This document shows positions 7,589-15,130 of a stretch of DNA of 64,000 nt, piece after piece. This stretch comes from Curtobacterium sp. VKM Ac-1395 (GTDB lineage Bacteria; Actinomycetota; Actinomycetes; Actinomycetales; Microbacteriaceae). The translations under genes and the position numbers were made by a program. Location of the stretch: the NCBI RefSeq assembly GCF_015350975.1, contig NZ_JADKRX010000005.1, positions 310,001 to 374,000 of the forward strand, read 5' to 3'. The notes under the pieces are model-generated. The model made no database searches. It was given only the letters and a program-made list of their open reading frames with translations, and was not told where the DNA came from. Each line of letters starts with the position of its first letter. Within the stretch, counting starts at the first letter, position 1.

Positions 7589-8386
7589 ATGACCGTGGCA
7601 CTCACCATCGCGTTCGTGCCGGGCGTCTCACCCGCCAAGTGGGCCAGGGTCTGGCGCGACCGCTTCCCCTCCGTCGAGCTCCGGCTCCGCCCCGTCGGGC
7701 AGGGCGACCTCGTCGCGGCGCTCTCCGCCGAGGACGACGTCGTCGACATGGTCTTCGCCAGGATGCCCGTCCCCGAAGACCTCCGCGCCATCCCCCTCTG
7801 GACCGAGACCGCCGTCGTCGCCACCCCGAAGGACTCGGACCTCGCGAAGGCCACCGAGGTCACGGCTGCGCACCTGGAGACCGTCCACATGATCGACGCC
7901 GGGCCCGTCCCGGCCGACGTCGACGCTGCGCTCGACCTCGTCGAGGCGAACGTCGGCGTGGTCGTCCTCCCGCAGTCGCTCTTCCGCAAGGCCAGCCGCA
8001 AGGACCTCGTCGCCCGCCCGCTCGCCGACGCCGAGGGCACGCGCGTCGCGCTGGTCTGGCGCGACGAGGACTCCTCCGAACTGACCGAGGAGTTCATCGG
8101 CGTCGTCCGTGGGCGGACCGCCAACAGCTCCCGGAGCCAGCCGGACCAGCCAGGAGGCTCGGAGCGCTCCGCCGATGAGCCCTCGCGTCTGGCGCGTGGT
8201 GCGGCCAGGAGCGGATCGGCCGGCAGTTCCCGTTCCGGTGAGGCCCCCGGCGGCAAGGCGAAGGCGAAGTCACCCGGCGGCGGCAAGTCCGGCGCCGGCA
8301 AGAAGTCGAACACCGGCAAGGGCCCCACCCCGGGTCGCGGGAAGATGCGCGGCAAGCCGAGCCGGGGTTCCAAGGGCAACCGATGA
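7589..8386 (+). CDS. LysR substrate-binding-domain protein lacking the HTH, with a basic tail
   Basis: A 265-residue protein. Residues 1-170 resemble the type 2 periplasmic-binding-like effector domain of LysR regulators (LTIAFVPGVSPAKW start; SAEDDVVDMVFARMP; VGVVVLPQSLFRKA near the end), but there is no N-terminal helix-turn-helix. The last ~95 residues are a low-complexity Ser/Gly/Lys/Arg tail that could contact nucleic acid. The ATG at 7589 has TATGCT 7 nt upstream (leaderless). A REP-like motif is translated inside the tail (around 8150-8173). It overlaps the downstream GNAT gene by 4 nt. Partner DUF5997 is divergent. Confidence 0.85.
   Translation: MTVALTIAFVPGVSPAKWARVWRDRFPSVELRLRPVGQGDLVAALSAEDDVVDMVFARMPVPEDLRAIPLWTETAVVATPKDSDLAKATEVTAAHLETVHMIDAGPVPADVDAALDLVEANVGVVVLPQSLFRKASRKDLVARPLADAEGTRVALVWRDEDSSELTEEFIGVVRGRTANSSRSQPDQPGGSERSADEPSRLARGAARSGSAGSSRSGEAPGGKAKAKSPGGGKSGAGKKSNTGKGPTPGRGKMRGKPSRGSKGNR
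8150..8173. repeat. REP-like motif inside coding sequence
   Basis: CCAGGAGGCTCGGAGCG, a copy of the dispersed GGAGGCTCGG element, is read in frame as PGGSERS in the tail of the LysR-like protein. The same bases in the same frame occur at 30151. Confidence 0.7.
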
Positions 8387-8853
8387 CCGACACGCGCCTG
8401 CGCGTGATGGCGGCCACGAGCCTCCCGGCCTGGCTCGAGACGAGCATGGCCGAGTACGTGGCGTCCCGGATCCGGTCCGGCGAGACCGAGGCCCAGGCCG
8501 AGGTCGCCATGCGGAAGTCCGTCGACACGTGGTTCCCGGGTGGCACTCCCGCTCCGGGCCACCACGTGTGGGACGTCGTCGACGGCCACGAGACCGTGGT
8601 CGGCTCCCTGTGGATCGGGCCGTTCGAGCCGGCGGGCCGTGACTGGTGGGTCTTCGACATCGAGATCGCGGCGGCACACCGGCGTCGTGGGCATGCCCGG
8701 CGCGCGCTCGAACAGGCGCACGTCGTCGCGAAGGACGCGGGCGCGGCCTCGATCGGCCTGAACGTGTTCGGCTACAACACGGGTGCTGCAGAGCTCTACG
8801 AGCAGCTCGGGTACGGCGTGACCTCCGTGCAGATGAAGCTTCCGCTGGACTGA
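8383..8853 (+). CDS. GNAT family N-acetyltransferase
   Basis: A 156-residue acetyltransferase. The core strand WWVFDIEIAAAHRRRGHARRAL contains the acetyl-CoA pyrophosphate loop (RRRGHA), and NVFGYNTGAAELYEQLGYGV is the typical C-terminal half. Its ATG overlaps the stop of the LysR-like gene (ATGA), so it is translated from the same transcript. It ends convergently 15 nt from the DJ-1/PfpI gene. Substrate unknown. Confidence 0.9.
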   Translation: MTDTRLRVMAATSLPAWLETSMAEYVASRIRSGETEAQAEVAMRKSVDTWFPGGTPAPGHHVWDVVDGHETVVGSLWIGPFEPAGRDWWVFDIEIAAAHRRRGHARRALEQAHVVAKDAGAASIGLNVFGYNTGAAELYEQLGYGVTSVQMKLPLD

Positions 8854-8868
8854 CCCGTCACGGGTCGG

Positions 8869-9555
8869 TCAGAGCAGCACGGCCGCTGCGGCTCGCCCGA
8901 CGCGGTCGCCGCGTGCTGACTCGGCTGCCGTCCGGGCCCCGGTGACGACCCGGGCGTCGGCACGCTCCGCCGAACCGGCGTCGAACGGCGGGTGCGGGTC
9001 GTACTCGATCTGCAGCTGGATGCGCTCCGCGGCGGCCTGCCCGGCGAGCTCGGCAGCGAGCCAGAGCGCCATGTCGATGCCCGCGCTGACACCGGCCGCG
9101 GTGACGACGGCACCGTCGACGACGTACCGCTCGTCCACCGGCGTCGCCCCGAACGCGGCGAGCATCGGCTTCGAGGCCCAGTGCGTCGTCGCCCTCTTGC
9201 CGGCGAGCAACCCGGCGGCACCGAGGACGAACGCCCCCGTGCACACCGAGGTGACCCAGGTGGCGTGCTCGGCCTGACGGCGGACGAACGCGACGACCGC
9301 GGGGTCGAGCATGGCGTCGAAGGCGCCGTCGCCGCCGGGGACGACCAGGACGTCCGCCGGTGCGGCGTCGGCGAGGGTGACGGTCGGCACGAGCGCGAGC
9401 CCGCAGTCGCTCGGCACCGGGTCGAGCGTCGCGGCGACGTACTCCACGCTGGCGCCCGGCACACGGGTGAGCACCTGCGCTGGGCCGGTCAGGTCGAGCT
9501 GTGTCAGGTCCGGGAACAACAGGAACGCGATCCGGACGGTGCTCTCGGTCGTCAT
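8869..9555 (-). CDS. DJ-1/PfpI family protein
   Basis: A 228-residue member of the DJ-1/PfpI superfamily, closest to the isonitrile hydratase/InhA-like and AraC-N-terminal-like group. Nucleophile elbow VTSVCTGAFVLGAAGLL with Cys105; acidic partner in PGGDGAFD; THWASK further on. The ATG has TAGGGT 7 nt upstream (leaderless). Function within the family ranges from isonitrile hydration to glyoxalase activity, so no symbol is given. Confidence 0.88.
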   Translation of the reverse strand: MTTESTVRIAFLLFPDLTQLDLTGPAQVLTRVPGASVEYVAATLDPVPSDCGLALVPTVTLADAAPADVLVVPGGDGAFDAMLDPAVVAFVRRQAEHATWVTSVCTGAFVLGAAGLLAGKRATTHWASKPMLAAFGATPVDERYVVDGAVVTAAGVSAGIDMALWLAAELAGQAAAERIQLQIEYDPHPPFDAGSAERADARVVTGARTAAESARGDRVGRAAAAVLL

Positions 9556-9582
9556 GCCCGCGACCCTAGCCCCGGTCGCTCG

Positions 9583-9672
9583 CTGGCGGTCCGGCCGCCG
9601 GCGGTCTGGCCGCCGGCGGTCTGGCCGCCGGCGGTCTGGCCGCCGGCAGTGTGGCCGCTGGTGGTCTGGTCA
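9583..9672. repeat. Six copies of a 15-bp tandem repeat
   Basis: Unit CCGGCGGTCTGGCCG, three exact and three imperfect copies, fills the gap between the DJ-1/PfpI start region and the end of tag. The last copy contains the tag stop codon, so array changes could alter the tag C-terminus. Confidence 0.85.
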
Positions 9673-10260
9673 GTTCCAGACGCCCGAGCTGCCGCGGCGG
9701 TGACTGCCGACGAGGTGCGTGTCGACGATCCCGAGGGCCTCCATGAGCGCGTGCATGGTCGTCGGGCCGACGAAGGCGAACCCGCGCTTCCGCAGGGCCT
9801 TCGACAGGGCGACGGACTCCTCGCTCGTCGTCGGGACCTCGGCGAAGCTGGACGGCTCGGGGGTCGTCGACGGCCGGAAGGACCACACGAAGTCGGCGAG
9901 CCCGCCGTCAGCGCGCAGGTCCACCGTGGCGTTCGCGTTGGTGATCGTCGCCAGGATCTTCGCCCGGTTGCGCACGATGCCGGCGTCGGCCAGCAGCCGC
10001 TCGACGTCCTGCTCTCCGAAGGCCGCGACCGCGTCCGGGTCGAAGTCGGCGAAGGCAGCGCGGAACGCCGGGCGCTTGGCGAGGATGGTGCGCCACGACA
10101 GCCCGGACTGGAAGGCCTCGAGCGAGAGCCGCTCGAACACGCCCCGCTCGTCGTGGACGGGCATGCCCCACTCGGTGTCGTAGTAGTCCCGCAGCAGGGG
10201 GTCCGTCGACGCCCACACCGGCCGGGCCAGTCCGTCGTCACCGATCACCAGGTCGCTCAC
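9670..10260 (-). CDS. tag: DNA-3-methyladenine glycosylase I
   Basis: A 196-residue base-excision repair glycosylase that removes 3-methyladenine. Family blocks are visible: YYDTEWGMPVHDERGVFERL near the N-terminus, LSWRTILAKRPAFRAAFADFD, and FVGPTTMHALMEALGIVDTH near the C-terminus, with a terminal His/Gly-rich end. The zinc Cys seen near the N-terminus of some Tag proteins is absent (VIGDDGLARPVW). The GTG start has CAGGAT 6 nt upstream (leaderless). Confidence 0.92.
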   Translation of the reverse strand: MSDLVIGDDGLARPVWASTDPLLRDYYDTEWGMPVHDERGVFERLSLEAFQSGLSWRTILAKRPAFRAAFADFDPDAVAAFGEQDVERLLADAGIVRNRAKILATITNANATVDLRADGGLADFVWSFRPSTTPEPSSFAEVPTTSEESVALSKALRKRGFAFVGPTTMHALMEALGIVDTHLVGSHRRGSSGVWN

Positions 10261-10323
10261 GCCACCATCCTGCCCGACCGACCGGCCACCGGGACCGCGC
10301 GTGGTCGTCGGTAGGCTCGCCGC

Positions 10324-10767
10324 ATGACCGAGCAGCCGCGCATCCTCGTCCTCAACGGCCCGAACCTCGACATCCTCGGGCGCCGCGACCCGGAGCAGTA
10401 CGGCACGGTCACGCTCGCGGACGTCGAGGGCATCGTCCGTGCGGAGGCCGAGGTCCATGGGCTCGGCGTCGACTTCCGCCAGACCAACCGCGAGGGCGAG
10501 CTCGTCGAGTGGCTGCACGAGGCGCTCGACGACTTCGACGGCGTCGTGATCAACCCCGCCGCCTACGCCCACACCTCGGTCGCGCTGCACGACGCCGTCG
10601 AGGCGCTGTCCGTCCCCGTGGTCGAGGTCCACCTCTCGAACACCTGGAAGCGGGAGCCCTTCCGGCACGTCGACCACGTGGCCACGGCCGCGACCGCGGT
10701 CATCGCCGGGGCCGGCGCGGACGGGTACCGCCTGGCCGTGGCACACCTGGCGTCCCTGCTGCGCTGA
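10324..10767 (+). CDS. aroQ: Type II 3-dehydroquinate dehydratase
   Basis: A 147-residue shikimate-pathway enzyme converting 3-dehydroquinate to 3-dehydroshikimate. Signature NGPNLDILGRRDPEQYG with catalytic Tyr26, NPAAYAHTS with catalytic His83 and VEVHLSN with His103 are all present, and length is typical. The ATG has TAGGCT 6 nt upstream, the leaderless pattern. It stands alone, divergent from tag. Confidence 0.95.
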   Translation: MTEQPRILVLNGPNLDILGRRDPEQYGTVTLADVEGIVRAEAEVHGLGVDFRQTNREGELVEWLHEALDDFDGVVINPAAYAHTSVALHDAVEALSVPVVEVHLSNTWKREPFRHVDHVATAATAVIAGAGADGYRLAVAHLASLLR

Positions 10768-10974
10768 CCCGCACGCCGCCGGCGGCGTCTCGACGTCGGC
10801 GTCGTGGCTGCGTCGGCGGTCGCCGTGCGCCAGACACCGGTGTTGCGGTGCCGCGCCGCGGATTCCCCCGGCGTCTTCACCAGACACCGGTGTTCCGCAC
10901 AGGGGGTTCCGCGAGACACCGGAGTCTTGCGGGGCACGGGCGGGGGCGGGGGCGGGCGTCGCGGGCGGGGCGGG
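10768..10974. other. Intergenic region with three ACACCGGTGT-type elements
   Basis: Convergent genes end on either side. The region holds CAGACACCGGTGTTGCGG at 10831, CAGACACCGGTGTTCCGC at 10881 and GAGACACCGGAGTCTTGCGG at 10913. The core ACACCGGTGT is a perfect palindrome, and a flanking CCGGCGTCT arm (10869-10877) pairs with AGACACCGG (10882-10890). No gene was seen. Confidence 0.7.
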
Positions 10975-11571
10975 TCAGAAGTCGGCGGGACGGCGCACGT
11001 CGGCGGTGGCGGCCGTCGCGAAGCCGCCGCGGATGATCGGGAGCGCGCGCCGCACGGCCTGGTCGATGCGGAGCTCCAGGTCGAGGCTCGTGATGTCGTA
11101 GCCGCCCTCGTGCTTGGTGAAGTCGCGCTCGTTGCCGAACACCCCGAGCGGCAGCGTCGTGGACTGGAAGAAGCCGAACAGCGGACGCATCTGGTGCTCG
11201 ACGAGCAGCGCGTGCCGGTCGCTGCCGCCCGTCGCGGTCAGGAGCACCGGGGTGTCGACGAGGTCGTACTGTCCGACCCAGTCGAAGAAGAGCTTGAACG
11301 CGCCGGAGTAGGCCGCCCGGAACGCGGGACTGCCGACGACGAGGACGTCCGCGGACTCGACGGCCTCGAGCGCAGCGATCGTCGCCGGTGCCATCGAGGC
11401 CCGGTCGGACGCTGCCCCGAGGTCGGCCAGCAGCGGGCCGATCTCGACCGTCCGGGTCTCGGCGCCGTCGAGCTCCTCGCCGAGCCGGGCGACCGTGGCC
11501 GCGACCAGCGTCGACGTGCGGGACGGGTCGGACGGGCTGCCGCTGACGCCGACGACGTGTGCTCCACTCAT
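10975..11571 (-). CDS. NAD(P)H-dependent FMN reductase (MsuE/SsuE-like)
   Basis: A 198-residue flavodoxin-fold reductase. The N-terminal VVGVSGSPSDPSRTSTL is the FMN phosphate loop; SADVLVVGSPAFRAAYSGAFKLFFDWV is the conserved middle of the family. Such enzymes supply FMNH2 to monooxygenases, typically for sulfonate desulfonation. No monooxygenase is adjacent, although an LLM enzyme lies 26 kb away. ATG at 11571; GGAGG lies very close to it, and an upstream GTG at 11586 is possible. Confidence 0.88.
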   Translation of the reverse strand: MSGAHVVGVSGSPSDPSRTSTLVAATVARLGEELDGAETRTVEIGPLLADLGAASDRASMAPATIAALEAVESADVLVVGSPAFRAAYSGAFKLFFDWVGQYDLVDTPVLLTATGGSDRHALLVEHQMRPLFGFFQSTTLPLGVFGNERDFTKHEGGYDITSLDLELRIDQAVRRALPIIRGGFATAATADVRRPADF

Positions 11572-11656
11572 GCCTCCGATGCTCACACGAGCGTCGGGCG
11601 GCTGCTCGCGTGTGACGGCATGTGTCACCCCAGCCGGGCCGCGTACCGTTCGCGGC

Positions 11657-12151
11657 ATGCAGACGTTCCTGCCCTTCGCCGACTTCCGTGCCTCTGCCGA
11701 GGTCCTCGACGACAAGCGGCTCGGCAAGCAGCGCGTCGAGACGCTGCAGGTGATGCGCGCGCTGACGCTGCCCGACTACGGCTGGCAGCACCACCCGGTC
11801 ACGGCGATGTGGCGCGGGTACCGGCCGGCGCTGATGGCCTACCAGGACGCCACCTGCTCGGTGTGGCTGGAACGCGGGTACGCCGACACCTGCCTGGCCA
11901 AGACGCTCGAGGACCTGGCCCGCGTCCCCGAGGACCTGGCCGCCTACGAGCGCGGCGACTACCCGCGGCCGGCGTGGAACGACGACGAAGCCGTGCACGT
12001 GTCGCACCGCTCGAAGCTCGTGCAGAAGGACCGGGAGCACTACCTCCCGCTGTTCCCCGACGTGCCGGACGACCTGGACTACGTCTGGCCGGTGCCGTCC
12101 GCGAGCGCGCTCAAGCGATCGGCGTCCACCGCGCCCCGTCGCGCCGGGTGA
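11657..12151 (+). CDS. MSMEG_6728 / pyrimidine-dimer DNA glycosylase family protein
   Basis: A 164-residue protein beginning MQTFLPFADFRASAEVLDDKRLGKQRVE, which matches the pyrimidine dimer DNA glycosylase family (T4 endonuclease V type) as found in actinobacteria. HHPVTAMWRGYRPAL and a C-terminal WP motif are conserved family features. Activity on UV-damaged DNA is inferred from the family. The ATG has TACCGT 7 nt upstream (leaderless). Its last 41 nt overlap the convergent small gene. Confidence 0.85.
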   Translation: MQTFLPFADFRASAEVLDDKRLGKQRVETLQVMRALTLPDYGWQHHPVTAMWRGYRPALMAYQDATCSVWLERGYADTCLAKTLEDLARVPEDLAAYERGDYPRPAWNDDEAVHVSHRSKLVQKDREHYLPLFPDVPDDLDYVWPVPSASALKRSASTAPRRAG

Positions 12152-12401
12152 CCCGGTCCGACCGGATCTCGACCGTGTCGCGCAGACCGTGCACCGCGTG
12201 GCGGGCGATCGCGACGGCGTCACTGTCCTCGCCGGCCTCGTAGCGGACGACCGCGCAGGGCACGCCGCGCAGCAGTCGGACGTCCTGGGCCTCGACGACG
12301 GTCCGTTCGGCGACGAGTCGGGCGGCCTCGGGCAGCACGGCGTCCGGGGCAACCCCGGGGGCGAGGGCACCGACGGCGAGGGTCACGCGGTAGGAGGGCA
12401 C
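12111..12401 (-). CDS. Small conserved hypothetical protein
   Basis: A 96-residue soluble protein (MPSYRVTLAVGALAPG...). The frame is supported by codon bias and by a clean leaderless start: GTG at 12401 with TAGCGT 6 nt upstream. It overlaps the end of the convergent glycosylase-family gene by 41 nt. No domain was recognised. Confidence 0.65.
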   Translation of the reverse strand: MPSYRVTLAVGALAPGVAPDAVLPEAARLVAERTVVEAQDVRLLRGVPCAVVRYEAGEDSDAVAIARHAVHGLRDTVEIRSDRVTRRDGARWTPIA

Positions 12402-12660
12402 GCGGCCACGCTAGCGGCGCGCACCGTGCAGTCCCGCACCGGGCGCGGGCGCGGAAGTGCACCCGGGCCCGCCGTGGGGAGCGATGTGGACGTCGTTCAG
12501 GGGGATTGACGTCCCGCATGCCCACGGCAGGCCTCGGGTGCAGCGGACGGCGGCGACAGGGGTTCGCCTCGCCCGCTCCGGACGCGGTTTCAGGGTCGCG
12601 TCCGGTCTGGTCGCGCCACTTCGGTTCCCATGGGGGTGTCGGAACCGAGGGCGCGGGTCC
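12402..12660. other. Intergenic region
   Basis: No gene with convincing codon bias was seen. It contains the terminator hairpin of the next minus-strand gene. Confidence 0.5.
12621..12648 (-). terminator. Hairpin terminator
   Basis: TCGGTTCC pairs with GGAACCGA across a 12-nt loop, 13 nt beyond the stop of the small membrane-protein gene. This supports that gene being real. Confidence 0.5.
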
Positions 12661-12912
12661 TCAGAGGTGTTCGGTGTCCTCTCGGTACCGCTCCGACTCG
12701 GTCGGAGCAGGCATGGACCGGCAGAGCATCGGGAGCAGGGCACTCCCGATCGTGGCGAGCGCACCCACGACGGCGATCAGACCGAGTGGGGCGGAGCCGA
12801 CGTCGTGTCCGGCTGCCACGGCGAGCGCGACGATGGTCGCCGGTGCCGGGAGGAGCTGCACCGCCCGGAAGCGGTCCTCCCGGGGTGTCCGGGTCATCGT
12901 CGCGTTTGCCAT
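12661..12912 (-). CDS. Small membrane protein, hypothetical
   Basis: An 83-residue protein with two hydrophobic helices (about residues 22-38 and 40-64), between a charged N-terminus and an acidic tail. ATG start; a hairpin terminator follows. It sits downstream of the NAD operon, separated by an inverted repeat (CTGTCGCAG at 12922, CTGCGACAG at 12992) that may terminate the operon. No family was recognised. Confidence 0.5.
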   Translation of the reverse strand: MANATMTRTPREDRFRAVQLLPAPATIVALAVAAGHDVGSAPLGLIAVVGALATIGSALLPMLCRSMPAPTESERYREDTEHL

Positions 12913-12921
12913 GTGGACACT

Positions 12922-13000
12922 CTGTCGCAGATTGCTTGTCCGCAGAAGGGGGGACAGGACCCCAGAGATGGAGTAGAACGTCTAGTACACCCTGCGACAG
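12922..13000. repeat. Spaced inverted repeat CTGTCGCAG / CTGCGACAG
   Basis: Nine-base arms 61 nt apart flank the gap between the end of the NAD operon and the small membrane-protein gene. It may act as a terminator or regulatory site. Confidence 0.4.
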
Positions 13001-13001
13001 C

Positions 13002-14159
13002 TCAGCCGAGCGCCCGTACGGACCCCACCGCCGAGGCCACCGCGTCGACGACGAGGGGCACGTCGGCCTCCGTCAGGCCGGCGTCGAAGGTCAGGCGGAC
13101 GGCGCTCCTGGCGACGTCCTCGGACAGACCGAGCGCGGTGAGCACGTGCGACGCCTCGGTGCTGCCGGCCGCGCACGCGCTCCCCGAGGACGACACGACG
13201 TCCCGCTGCTCGAGCTCGAGCAGCACCGTCTCGCCGTTGACCCCCGGGAGCTCCGCCGTCGCGGGGAAGCAGAAGGACGCGTGCCCGGGCAGCCGAGCCG
13301 ACGGCGACCCGGTCAGCACCGCACCCGGCACCCGGGCCAGCACCCCCGCGATCACCGCGTCCCGCGTCGCCGACGCCGTCCGGGCCGCGGTCTCCCGAGC
13401 AGCGTCGGACAGGGTCAGCGCCGTGGCCACCGCGACCGCGCCGGCGACGTCCTCGGTGCCCGAGCGTCGGCCTCGCTCCTGTCCCCCACCGTGCACGAGC
13501 GGCTCCATCGGCACACCGGCGCGCAGCACGAGCACACCAGTGCCCTTCGGCGCGCCGAGCTTGTGGCCGGAGAACGTCAGGGCGTCCACGCCGAGCCGGT
13601 CGAGCCCGATCGGCAGCCACGGCGCGGACTGGACGGCGTCTGTGTGGAACCGGGCACCGACCGCGTGCGTGACCGCGGCGAGCGCGGGGACGTCCTGCAC
13701 GGTGCCGATCTCGTTGTCGGCGTGGGCGATCGACACGAGCGTGGTGTCGGGCCGGAGGGCTGCGGCCAGCACCGCGGGCGTGACCAGGCCGTCCCGGTCG
13801 ACGGGGAGCACCGTGACGGTGACGTCGTGGAACCGGGCGAGGTGGTCGCAGCTGGCGAGCACCGCCTCGTGTTCGATCGCACTCGTGACCACGTGCCGTC
13901 CCCGGGGTGCGGCGAGCACCAGGCCCTTCACCGCGGTGTTCGCGCCCTCGGTCCCCCCGGCGGTGAAGACGACCTCGGCCGGGCGGCACCCCAACACGGC
14001 GGCCACCCGGGCCCGCGCGTCGGCGAGGCCCCTGGCCGCCTGGTCCCCGATGCCGTGGGACGAGGACGGGTTGCCGAAGCCGCCGGTGAGCCAGGGCCAC
14101 ATCGCCTCGAGGACCTCGCGGCGGACGGGCGTCGTGGCCGCCCGGTCCAGGTAGAACAC
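13002..14159 (-). CDS. Cysteine desulfurase-like class V aminotransferase of the NAD operon
   Basis: A 385-residue PLP enzyme of the NifS/IscS family. It has HxxxN-type start residues (LDRAATTPVRREVLEAM), GTEGANTAVK, AIEHEAV, HTDAVQSAPW, and the PLP lysine in FSGHKLGAPKG. The active-site Cys lies in SSGSACAAGSTEASHVL. It is the last gene of the nad operon, 5 nt after nadC. Such nadABC-linked desulfurases are thought to build or repair the [4Fe-4S] cluster of NadA. GTG start at 14159. Confidence 0.9.
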   Translation of the reverse strand: MFYLDRAATTPVRREVLEAMWPWLTGGFGNPSSSHGIGDQAARGLADARARVAAVLGCRPAEVVFTAGGTEGANTAVKGLVLAAPRGRHVVTSAIEHEAVLASCDHLARFHDVTVTVLPVDRDGLVTPAVLAAALRPDTTLVSIAHADNEIGTVQDVPALAAVTHAVGARFHTDAVQSAPWLPIGLDRLGVDALTFSGHKLGAPKGTGVLVLRAGVPMEPLVHGGGQERGRRSGTEDVAGAVAVATALTLSDAARETAARTASATRDAVIAGVLARVPGAVLTGSPSARLPGHASFCFPATAELPGVNGETVLLELEQRDVVSSSGSACAAGSTEASHVLTALGLSEDVARSAVRLTFDAGLTEADVPLVVDAVASAVGSVRALG

Positions 14160-14164
14160 GCCGG

Positions 14165-15130
14165 TCAGGCCGACGTTGCAGCGACGGCCGACGTTGCAGC
14201 GACGGCCGACGGACCAGCGACGGCCGGCGGAGCGGCAGCCGGCACCGCCACGGCGATGTCCAGCCCGAGGTCGAGCGCCCGCGCCGAGTGCGTCAAGGCC
14301 CCGACCGAGATGACGTCGACGCCCGTGGCCGCGATCGCCGCGACGGTCTCGAGGGACACCCCACCCGAGGCCTCGACGAGCGCCCGCCCGGCGACGATGC
14401 CGACGCCGGTGACGAGGTCCGCCGGGGTGAAGTTGTCGAGCATGATCGTGTCCACGCCCGCGGCGACGACGGGTTCGACCTGGTCGAGCCGGTCCACCTC
14501 GACCTCCAGGTGCACGGTGTGCCCGAGTCGTGCTCGTGCACCACGGATCGCGTCGCCGCTGCCGATCCCGCTCGCGAGCAGCACCGCCAGGTGGTTGTCC
14601 TTCGCGAGCACCGCGTCCGACAGCGACGTGCGGTGGTTGTGGCCGCCGCCGCACCGCACCGCGTACCGCTCGAGCGCGCGGAGCCCCGGCGTGGTCTTGC
14701 GGGTGTCGACGATCCGCGCGCTCGTGCCGGACACCGCGTCGACGTACCGCGTGGTGGCCGTCGCGATGCCGGACATCCGCTGCACCAGGTTGAGCGCGAC
14801 CCGCTCGGCGCGGAGCACGGACCGCGCTGGACCGGACACGGTCGCCAGGACGTCCCCGGGCGCGAAGGGAGCGCCGTCGGCGTGGTGCAGCGACACCGTG
14901 ATCGTCGGGTCGACCGCGTGCATGACCGCGACGACGACCGCGCCGCCGCTCAGCACGCCGGCCTCGCGGGCACCGAGCGTCGCGGTGGCCGTCGCGTCCG
15001 CGGGGATGAGCGTCTCGCTGGTGACGTCCCCCCAGGGCGCGTCCTCCTCGAGCGCCGTGTCGATGACGCGTCGGAGCACGTGCTGCGGGACGGTGCCGGG
15101 GTCGACGGTCGGCGTGGCGGTGCTGGTCAT
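14165..15130 (-). CDS. nadC: Nicotinate-nucleotide pyrophosphorylase (carboxylating)
   Basis: A 321-residue quinolinate phosphoribosyltransferase, making nicotinate mononucleotide from quinolinate and PRPP. Visible blocks are ERVALNLVQRMSGIAT, DTRKTTPGLRALERYAVRCG with the phosphate-binding Arg/Lys, and HLEVEVDRLDQ followed by DTIMLDNF. It overlaps nadB (ATGA). The C-terminus carries an Ala/Thr/Ser extension made by three 18-bp repeats, absent from typical NadC (~285 aa). Confidence 0.95.
   Translation of the reverse strand: MTSTATPTVDPGTVPQHVLRRVIDTALEEDAPWGDVTSETLIPADATATATLGAREAGVLSGGAVVVAVMHAVDPTITVSLHHADGAPFAPGDVLATVSGPARSVLRAERVALNLVQRMSGIATATTRYVDAVSGTSARIVDTRKTTPGLRALERYAVRCGGGHNHRTSLSDAVLAKDNHLAVLLASGIGSGDAIRGARARLGHTVHLEVEVDRLDQVEPVVAAGVDTIMLDNFTPADLVTGVGIVAGRALVEASGGVSLETVAAIAATGVDVISVGALTHSARALDLGLDIAVAVPAAAPPAVAGPSAVAATSAVAATSA
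14171..14224. repeat. 18-bp tandem repeat at the 3' end of nadC
   Basis: Two exact copies and one degenerate copy of CGACGTTGCAGCGACGGC encode the SAVAAT-type tail of NadC. Confidence 0.85.

Noticed and set aside
9583..9672. Possible CRISPR array
   Set aside because: The repeats are contiguous 15-mers without spacers, and no cas gene is present. The same applies to 34913-34996 and 22776-22895.
12402..12660. Frames on both strands in the gap after 12401
   Set aside because: Codon bias is poor, there is no plausible start, and a terminator hairpin lies in the middle.
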